DNA of 17,405 nucleotides from Methanomicrobia archaeon (GTDB lineage Archaea; Methanobacteriota_B; Thermococci; Methanofastidiosales; NM3). Positions 1 to 6,187 of this stretch are shown piece after piece; position 1 is the first letter of the stretch; each line of letters opens with the position of its first letter. The notes beneath the pieces were generated by a model that ran no database searches, was not told the origin of the DNA, and saw only the letters and a program-made list of their open reading frames with translations. Made by a program: the position numbers and the translations under genes. The stretch covers positions 1-17,405 of the forward strand of contig JAUVXU010000024.1 in NCBI GenBank assembly GCA_030603445.1, read 5' to 3'.

Positions 1-2137
1 TTGAAATACATTCAATTCAAAGTCGTCAACATCGAAATAGGCATGTCTTCATAAAACTAATATAGTATTGAAATCGATAATAACGCACTGCTTTTTTATT
101 GCCACGGACCGTCTTCATAAAACTAATATAGTATTGAAATATAGGTACATCCAAATCAATCGCGCCAGGATCATCAGGTCTTCATAAAACTAATATAGTA
201 TTGAAATATTATAGAGGTGTTGGAATCATATAATGGCGACCTATGTCTTCATAAAACTAATATAGTATTGAAATAGATACGCAACCGGCGGCCACGTTGA
301 ATCTAAAACTCGTCTTCATAAAACTAATATAGTATTGAAATTCATGAAACCTGCCGACGAAATGACAGAGGCTATGGGTCTTCATAAAACTAATATAGTA
401 TTGAAATAGGATTTCATCAACTGCTATTTCGTTTCCTGCCCCGGTCTTCATAAAACTAATATAGTATTGAAATACTAATGCCACGTGCGCCCTGAATATC
501 AAGTCTGATAGTCTTCATAAAACTAATATAGTATTGAAATATTGCATTTTCAACGATAATAATGACGGGGAAAATATGTCTTCATAAAACTAATATAGTA
601 TTGAAATGATATAAAAATAGGTTGGGGCGACACAGGAAATAGGGGTCTTCATAAAACTAATATAGTATTGAAATATTTTTAGCTGGACCAAGACCGTCGT
701 CGTCGTTGCACGTCTTCATAAAACTAATATAGTATTGAAATCCTAAAACACAAGAAATAATCCTTGCTCTCGGCACGCGTCTTCATAAAACTAATATAGT
801 ATTGAAATTTGAGAGTTACGCGCTCGTTTAAAACAAACACGCCTGGTCTTCATAAAACTAATATAGTATTGAAATACCGTTGTCGCCGCCCATTCGCAAC
901 TGCAATTATATGTCTTCATAAAACTAATATAGTATTGAAATCAGGTACGCTAAATTACTTACAGGGCGCAATTTTAAGGTCTTCATAAAACTAATATAGT
1001 ATTGAAATCGGTCTGAAGATCTACATAGATCGTCCCTATCTCCCGTCTTCATAAAACTAATATAGTATTGAAATGGGGACAAAGGACAGCGGAAAAACAA
1101 CGTTAGCAATGTCTTCATAAAACTAATATAGTATTGAAATTAAATCGTGTGGGTAAGAATTACTTTTTTATTTCGGTGTCTTCATAAAACTAATATAGTA
1201 TTGAAATAAGTAAATCAAGACATTCACGGGAAGATATTCGCCCAGTCTTCATAAAACTAATATAGTATTGAAATAATAATTCTTCCACTTCAACACCTAA
1301 TGCGGCAGAAGGTCTTCATAAAACTAATATAGTATTGAAATTCGAACATATCAGATAGTTCGGCGGGCGTTACGTTAGGTCTTCATAAAACTAATATAGT
1401 ATTGAAATCCGCAATTGGTATGTTGGGTGATATTGGTATAAAGGGTCTTCATAAAACTAATATAGTATTGAAATAAAATAGTCATACCAACTAACTTTAC
1501 ATTTATTGTTGTCTTCATAAAACTAATATAGTATTGAAATCCTTGAATATGTCGAAATTGATTGTAAATATGTGGTGTCTTCATAAAACTAATATAGTAT
1601 TGAAATGCTGCAGAAACTAGCCCTCTTGCGGAAGCAAGTGCTGTCTTCATAAAACTAATATAGTATTGAAATCCGATGTAAGGTATTGCTCCAGTTCATC
1701 CCTGTTGTGTCTTCATAAAACTAATATAGTATTGAAATTGAGATTAAGGGACTTTATCAAAAAAGTGGAAAACTCGTCTTCATAAAACTAATATAGTATT
1801 GAAATCAAAACTCAAATTCCCACTTGCAGAGGGATGGAGAGAGTCTTCATAAAACTAATATAGTATTGAAATGTGTTTTCGACTTCTAGTGCGACCACAT
1901 CAAATTTTGTCTTCATAAAACTAATATAGTATTGAAATTCTAGTATAGTTGGAGTTATTATGAAATCAAAAAATCGTCTTCATAAAACTAATATAGTATT
2001 GAAATAAGTTTGTAATAGAAAGCATAATGTGAACGGAGTAGGTCTTCATAAAACTAATATAGTATTGAAATTAAGGAAGCAATGTTCAAAAAGAAAATTC
2101 TAGGGAGGTCTTCATAAAACTAATATAGTATTGAAAT
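1..2137 (+). CRISPR. CRISPR array, 32 full repeats plus one partial, truncated at the left edge
   Basis: A 30-base repeat beginning GTCTTCAT and ending ATTGAAAT recurs every 66-67 bases. The first full copy is at 45-74 and the last at 2108-2137; bases 1-7 are the end of a further copy. I read all 32 full copies as identical, including the last. The 32 spacers are 36 or 37 bases long and none looks duplicated. The terminal ATTGAAAT matches the 8-base crRNA 5' handle left by Cas6 in archaeal type I-A/I-B and III systems, so transcription should run left to right, with the leader outside the window to the left and 2137 the trailer end. From memory, the repeat resembles the 30-base Pyrococcus furiosus repeat at about 22 of 30 positions. 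Its only internal symmetry is a weak ACTA/TAGT stem, so it is essentially unstructured. No cas gene lies within the window. Reverse-strand open frames across the array are artefacts of the repeat. Confidence 0.98.
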
Positions 2138-2179
2138 ACAATTCGTATTTTAAACTAATAACTTAAGAGAAAGTTTATC

Positions 2180-2191
2180 CTTAAAAAAATA
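2180..2191 (+). promoter_or_regulatory. Possible TATA box for the GAF/PAS gene
   Basis: The A-rich stretch CTTAAAAAAATA is centred about 24 bases before the ATG at 2209. That would give a leaderless or nearly leaderless mRNA, consistent with the absence of a Shine-Dalgarno sequence there. The box is a weak match, and read-through from the CRISPR array is an alternative. Confidence 0.3.
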
Positions 2192-2208
2192 TTGGAACGT
2201 AGAACCTC

Positions 2209-2979
2209 ATGGAAGAAAACACCAAAGATATGCAAACAATACTAAAAAAACTAAAAGAACGTGTCAAGGAACTTAACACGTTATATAGAATTTCAAAAAT
2301 CACCATCAATAAAGAAGCCTCACTTGAAGAATTACTACAACGCATAGTAGATGTTATCCCATCTGGGTGGCAATATCCCGAGATATGCTGTAGTAAGATT
2401 AACATCGGCCCCATTGTTGTTACGTCGCCTCGGTTCAGAGGGGGGTTATGGAATCAGAAGGAGAATATTGTTGTTCATAACAAGCTAGTTGGTGGCATCG
2501 AAGTACACTATCTTACAAATAAGTTGGAGGCGGATGAAGGCCCATTCTTACTAGAAGAACGCAAATTGCTTATTGAGATAGCAAAACGGATCTCTGAATT
2601 AGTCAATACAAAAAATTCTGAAACCCCACTACAGAAATGTTTAGAACAATACGACATGATTTTTAATCAAGGTTCTGACGCAGTGCTTATTTTTGAATAT
2701 GAGGACACAAAATTCCTTGACAAAGTAGTAGTTGCTAATGATAAAATGTGCAGCACACTACACTATTCTAAAAAGGAAATAAATGGTTTGTTGGTAAAGG
2801 ACATTCTCCCTCCAGACACTATTGTATACCTAAATAAAACCCAGCCTGCATGCACAGCACTTAAAATACAATTGACAACGAAAGAAGGAGAGACCATAAC
2901 CATGTCTGGATATCAGCACGTGATAAAGCTAAATGATAGGTGCTATTTAATGTTAGTTACCTACCATACATCTATTTGA
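2209..2979 (+). CDS. GAF-like plus PAS domain sensor protein without an output domain
   Basis: This is a 256-residue soluble protein with no signal peptide or membrane segment. Residues 5-25 form a charged coiled-coil-like helix. Residues about 22-135 match the GAF-like sensor module common in archaeal and delta-proteobacterial signalling proteins, seen in LYRISKI near 25, IPSGWQYPEI at 50-59, GGIEVHYL at 95-102 and DEGPFLLEER at 109-118. Residues about 145-250 look like a PAS domain (FNQGSDAVLIFEYED, then a KKEINGLLVKDILPP segment). There is no histidine kinase, GGDEF or DNA-binding domain, so any signal must be passed by protein contact. The next plus-strand protein gene, 464 bases on, is a PEP-synthase-type ATP-grasp protein; I recall this GAF type occurring with such proteins, so it may be its sensor partner (inference). 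No ribosome site precedes the ATG. Domain assignment is fairly sure, while the ligand is unknown. Confidence 0.8.
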   Translation: MEENTKDMQTILKKLKERVKELNTLYRISKITINKEASLEELLQRIVDVIPSGWQYPEICCSKINIGPIVVTSPRFRGGLWNQKENIVVHNKLVGGIEVHYLTNKLEADEGPFLLEERKLLIEIAKRISELVNTKNSETPLQKCLEQYDMIFNQGSDAVLIFEYEDTKFLDKVVVANDKMCSTLHYSKKEINGLLVKDILPPDTIVYLNKTQPACTALKIQLTTKEGETITMSGYQHVIKLNDRCYLMLVTYHTSI

Positions 2980-3170
2980 TATGTGGCAATCACTATGTGC
3001 GCCCCATATATGCTGCTTCAATAAATAAACCACAACGTATATTATGTGTTATTAATGCAAGCTGCAAATATGTTAATCAAAAGAAACCATCAAAAATACG
3101 TAGCAAAGGTAAGAAATGATTCATTCCTTAATCAAACATAAATTTTCACATATGAGGCCAACAGAAATTG

Positions 3171-3248
3171 TGGTGGGACCGTCGCGATTTGAACGCGAGA
3201 CTTGAGGCCCCGAACCCCAAAGGATGGACCAAGCTACCCCACGGTCCC
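3171..3248 (-). tRNA. tRNA-Pro (anticodon CGG), CCA encoded
   Basis: Read on the minus strand, a 7-bp acceptor stem GGGACCG/CGGTCCC is perfect. The D arm is GGGT/ATCC with GG in its loop. The anticodon arm TGGGG/CCTCA holds the loop TTCGGGG, giving anticodon CGG. The T arm TCGCG/CGCGA holds the loop TTCAAAT. A discriminator A and CCA are encoded at 3174-3171. There is no intron. The gene lies opposite in strand to the protein genes on both sides. Confidence 0.95.
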
Positions 3249-3274
3249 GTGGTATGATAGATACTACAAGAGAC

Positions 3275-3285
3275 TATTAAAAATG
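3275..3285 (-). promoter_or_regulatory. Possible TATA box of tRNA-Pro
   Basis: On the minus strand the A/T-rich element CATTTTTAATA lies about 30 bases before the mature 5' end of the tRNA at 3248. This is the expected archaeal distance, allowing a short 5' leader for RNase P. The match is only moderate. Confidence 0.35.
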
Positions 3286-3410
3286 TTTTGTATTCCCAAA
3301 TTTTACACATTTAAGTATAAAATAATAACACTTATGTTAAACATATATTCTTGCAATCTCAAATTACAATAATAAATCGCTTTTATAATACCATGCATTT
3401 TTACCAAATG

Positions 3411-3420
3411 ATATAAATAG
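3411..3420 (+). promoter_or_regulatory. TATA box, leaderless promoter of the ATP-grasp gene
   Basis: ATATAAATAG is a good archaeal TATA box centred about 27 bases before the ATG at 3443. Initiation is predicted at about 3440-3443, giving a leaderless mRNA. No Shine-Dalgarno sequence precedes the ATG, which agrees. Confidence 0.6.
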
Positions 3421-3442
3421 AAAACATCAATAGACTAATATA

Positions 3443-5188
3443 ATGAAAAATGAGTCTTCCTTCTCAACATACACCGTCGACAAAGAGAATCTCCCAAAAG
3501 GTGTAATTGCATATGGAAATGGACACGTAGGGGGTAAAGCAAAAGGCATAATATATTCTATGAGGGGATATCAAGACAATATCATAGATACCAAATACGG
3601 CCCGTATGTTTTTTTTCCACGTTCCTACGTCATTACTTCAGAGTATTATGATAAGTTCATTGAACAAAATTATTTAGATGATATCGTAAATGACAAATGT
3701 AGGAGCATACTAAGTATAAAAGAAATGAATCAGAAGATGCTCGAAGGATCTATTCCTGATGAACTTGAAACAGTATTGTATAAGGTACTTGAGAACGAAA
3801 CTGGACCGCTGATTATTAGGTCTTCATCTGTATTAGAGGACAATCTGAAGTATTCGTTCGCTGGTATTTATGAATCCATATTCATTCCTAACACAGGGAC
3901 GCTTGAATACCGCATTAAATCAATAGAGAACGCAGTCAAAGAGGTGTACGCCTCTACTTTCAATGAAAACGCTAAAGAATACAGGACACAAAACAAGATT
4001 CCCTGGCAAAAAGAAAAGATGTCAATTATTATAGAGAATGTCGTAGGCAGACGACAAAAAAATGATTTATACTACCCCCTTATGGCTGGTGTAGCATTTT
4101 CGCGTAATTATTATCCTTGGAACAAGCGCATAAAAACAGGAGATGGAATTGGCAGGATAGTAGTAGGATTAGGGACAAGAGCGGTAGGTAGAAACTATGC
4201 CAGAGTATTTTCAATATCCAATCCCCGGCTCCGCCCAGAAGGATCCATAACCAACGAAATAGTGCGTTACTCCCAATCTCTTGTTGATGTACTAAATCTT
4301 TCAACTGGAGAATTCCAATCACTCGATATTGATTACATAAAAAAAACATCTGATGTTATTTATCTAACTCTCTCTTCACTAAAGGAAAATCAATATTTTA
4401 TCCCAACAGGGCCCCATATAGATCACAATGAGCGAGTAATTCCAACTTTTGATAGACTGCTCACAAATAATAAGTATTATCCTTTCGTGCCTATTATCAA
4501 TGACGTGTTAACTAGCTTGGAAAAATATTTTGGTGTGCCCATTGATATTGAGTTTGCAATTGATTTTGACAACGATAAAAAAGGCACATTTTACCTTCTT
4601 CAGGCACGGCCGCTTGGCAGCAGGCCAGAACATAGGAAGATAAAGGTACCAAAAATCCACGAACAAGATATTATTATCAAAAGCAATAATGTGCTTGGAA
4701 ATGGTTTCCAATACAATATTCGCCATATCATATACGTTCCCCCAGAAACGTTCAATGTAGAAAATTCCTACAAGATAGCACGCGAAATCGGCAAAGTGAA
4801 CGAAATACTCAATAGGGACCGCTACATCCTGGTAGGGCCAGGAAGATGGGGAACGTCAACACCGGCGCTAGGCGTACCTGTAAACTATAGCGATATATCA
4901 AATGCATCAGTAATAGTAGAGATCTCCACTTGTAGTACAGATCCAGAACTTTCGTATGGCACCCATTTCTTTGGCGACCTAAGTTCATCAAAGACACTAT
5001 ATATTCCTGTGTTTATTGAAAAAGGAGGCAAGATCAATAAAAAATTCTTTGATGACCAGCCAAACAGATTTAATTCAGAATTAATAAAACTTATTACATT
5101 TGACCAGGGGTTCAAGGTATACGTAAGTGGTGAAAAAAATACAGGACTAGTGTGTATACAAAAAAACAAACAAAAATTAAAAATATAA
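3443..5188 (+). CDS. PEP synthase-type ATP-grasp (PPDK N-terminal) protein lacking His and PEP domains
   Basis: This 581-residue protein carries the nucleotide-binding domain of pyruvate phosphate dikinase and PEP synthase at residues about 20-395. The motifs are GGKAKG at 30-35, IIRSSSVLEDNLKYSFAG at 124-141, MAGVAFSRN at 214-222 and FYLLQARPLGS at 383-393. The usual next parts, the swivelling phosphohistidine domain and the PEP-binding barrel, are absent. A conserved-looking C-terminal domain follows instead (about 410-575), with GPGRWGTSTPALGVPV at 465-480 and SYGTHFFGDL at 504-513. I recall this layout in archaeal and bacterial proteins often annotated as PEP/pyruvate-binding and sometimes fused to receiver domains; no reaction is established. 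Without a catalytic histidine it cannot do the full dikinase reaction alone. It may phosphorylate or nucleotide-bind a partner, possibly under control of the upstream GAF/PAS protein (inference). A TATA box sets the start as leaderless. Confidence 0.85.
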   Translation: MKNESSFSTYTVDKENLPKGVIAYGNGHVGGKAKGIIYSMRGYQDNIIDTKYGPYVFFPRSYVITSEYYDKFIEQNYLDDIVNDKCRSILSIKEMNQKMLEGSIPDELETVLYKVLENETGPLIIRSSSVLEDNLKYSFAGIYESIFIPNTGTLEYRIKSIENAVKEVYASTFNENAKEYRTQNKIPWQKEKMSIIIENVVGRRQKNDLYYPLMAGVAFSRNYYPWNKRIKTGDGIGRIVVGLGTRAVGRNYARVFSISNPRLRPEGSITNEIVRYSQSLVDVLNLSTGEFQSLDIDYIKKTSDVIYLTLSSLKENQYFIPTGPHIDHNERVIPTFDRLLTNNKYYPFVPIINDVLTSLEKYFGVPIDIEFAIDFDNDKKGTFYLLQARPLGSRPEHRKIKVPKIHEQDIIIKSNNVLGNGFQYNIRHIIYVPPETFNVENSYKIAREIGKVNEILNRDRYILVGPGRWGTSTPALGVPVNYSDISNASVIVEISTCSTDPELSYGTHFFGDLSSSKTLYIPVFIEKGGKINKKFFDDQPNRFNSELIKLITFDQGFKVYVSGEKNTGLVCIQKNKQKLKI

Positions 5189-5218
5189 TATGAAATAGAC
5201 CATTATTATTGGAAGAAT

Positions 5219-5296
5219 TGGTGGGCCCGCCGAGATTTGAACTCGAGACCTCCCGGTTATCAGCCGGACGCTCTAACCAAACTAAGCCACGGGCCC
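5219..5296 (-). tRNA. tRNA-Ile (anticodon GAT), CCA encoded
   Basis: On the minus strand the acceptor stem GGGCCCG/CGGGCCC is perfect. The anticodon arm CCGGC/ACCGG-type stem holds the loop CTGATAA, giving anticodon GAT. The T arm holds TTCAAAT, and a discriminator A plus CCA are encoded at 5222-5219. There is no intron. It converges on the ATP-grasp gene with 30 bases between the ends and diverges from the hydrolase gene. T-runs that could end its transcript lie inside the last codons of the ATP-grasp gene. Confidence 0.96.
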
Positions 5297-5324
5297 TGAT
5301 GTGGAGACAAACTTATTGTATGCC

Positions 5325-5337
5325 CTTTTAAATTTTT
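5325..5337 (-). promoter_or_regulatory. TATA box of tRNA-Ile
   Basis: On the minus strand AAAAATTTAAAAG lies 29-41 bases before the mature tRNA end at 5296. This is a suitable position for an archaeal promoter with a short trimmed leader. It sits back to back with the plus-strand box at 5348. Confidence 0.45.
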
Positions 5338-5347
5338 CTACAAAAGT

Positions 5348-5357
5348 CTTATAAATA
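5348..5357 (+). promoter_or_regulatory. TATA box of the hydrolase-valS unit
   Basis: CTTATAAATA is a strong archaeal TATA match. Initiation is predicted near 5378, leaving a short leader that contains GTGAT at 5381-5385, three bases before the ATG at 5389. The box is divergent from the tRNA-Ile promoter. Confidence 0.55.
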
Positions 5358-5388
5358 TCTATTTTTTGATATTTTATATTGTGATAAT

Positions 5389-6174
5389 ATGATGGAGCTA
5401 ACTTTTCTTGGAAGTGGTGGTGGTCGCTTTATGACCATAACACAAAAAAGAGGCACGGGGGGTTTTATACTAAAGGACGATGTAAAGATCCATGTAGACC
5501 CTGGCCCCGGGGCATTGGTAAAGTCATGGGAGCATAACGAAGATCCCAGGGAGCTAGATGCCCTGGTAGTTTCGCATTGCCACATTGACCACTACAATGA
5601 CTGCGGCGTCCTAATTGATGCTATGACAAATGGTGTTACTAAGAAGAAAGGGGCGCTCATTGGTTCAAAAAGCGTCATAGACGGCATAGGATTCCATCTC
5701 CAGTCAAAAAATTATAGTGAGGGTTATTTAAAACGAATAGAAGCATTGAAATCTGGAGATTCCGCTAAAGTAGGGAATGTTAAGATCATCGCTACTCCGA
5801 CCATTCATTCTGACCCAACTACCATAGGATTTAAATTTATCACCTCTGAGGGTAACATATCTTACATTTCAGACACCCAATATTTTCCGGACCTTAGCAA
5901 ATGGCACAAAGATGCCAGGATACTTATTATATGTGTAACCCGTCCTTCCCACAACAGGGTCCCTTACCATCTTAACACGACCGATGCTATCAAGCTAGCC
6001 CAGAACATACATCCTGAGCTAATAGTTATGACGCATATCGGCATGAAGATGCATATGGATGGAGCAGACACGGAGAGGAAAGAAATTGAGGATAAAACAA
6101 ATATCAAAACTATAATAGCTAAGGAAGGAGAAAAATTATTAATAGATGCATTATCTATAACCACAAGCTTATGA
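5389..6174 (+). CDS. Metallo-beta-lactamase-fold hydrolase
   Basis: The 261-residue protein has the complete metal site of the metallo-beta-lactamase superfamily. The motif HCHIDH spans residues 63-68 (H63, H65, D67, H68), followed by H140 in TIHSDP, D162 in YISDT and H216 in MTHIG. The N terminus MELTFLGSGGGR and the TRPSHNRVPYHLNTTDAI segment (184-201) resemble archaeal RNase Z/PhnP-like members. It lacks the features I would need to call it tRNase Z, and the substrate is unknown. Two ATGs are adjacent (5389 and 5392). The first is preferred because GTGAT sits three bases before it, the same spacing used at 11256 and 15356. It is followed by valS after only 13 bases, so the two are probably co-transcribed. 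No signal peptide is present, so it is cytoplasmic. Confidence 0.88.
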   Translation: MMELTFLGSGGGRFMTITQKRGTGGFILKDDVKIHVDPGPGALVKSWEHNEDPRELDALVVSHCHIDHYNDCGVLIDAMTNGVTKKKGALIGSKSVIDGIGFHLQSKNYSEGYLKRIEALKSGDSAKVGNVKIIATPTIHSDPTTIGFKFITSEGNISYISDTQYFPDLSKWHKDARILIICVTRPSHNRVPYHLNTTDAIKLAQNIHPELIVMTHIGMKMHMDGADTERKEIEDKTNIKTIIAKEGEKLLIDALSITTSL

Positions 6175-6187
6175 AAACGTGAATCCT

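Noticed and set aside
257-1650. Reverse-strand open frames of 64-91 codons across the CRISPR array, repeating FQYYISFMKT
   Set aside because: They are translations of the repeat itself; the frame survives only because some repeat-spacer units stay open. There is no ribosome site and no coding signal.
4080-5169. Reverse-strand open frames inside the ATP-grasp gene
   Set aside because: They are shadows of a well-supported gene, with no family motifs or start signals.
5389-6174. Calling the hydrolase tRNase Z because it precedes a tRNA synthetase gene
   Set aside because: The metal motif is generic to the superfamily and I do not see tRNase Z-specific features.
6179-6187. GTG start of valS
   Set aside because: GTGA here fits as the ribosome site for the ATG at 6188, and the added residues contribute no conserved motif. 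It is not fully excluded.
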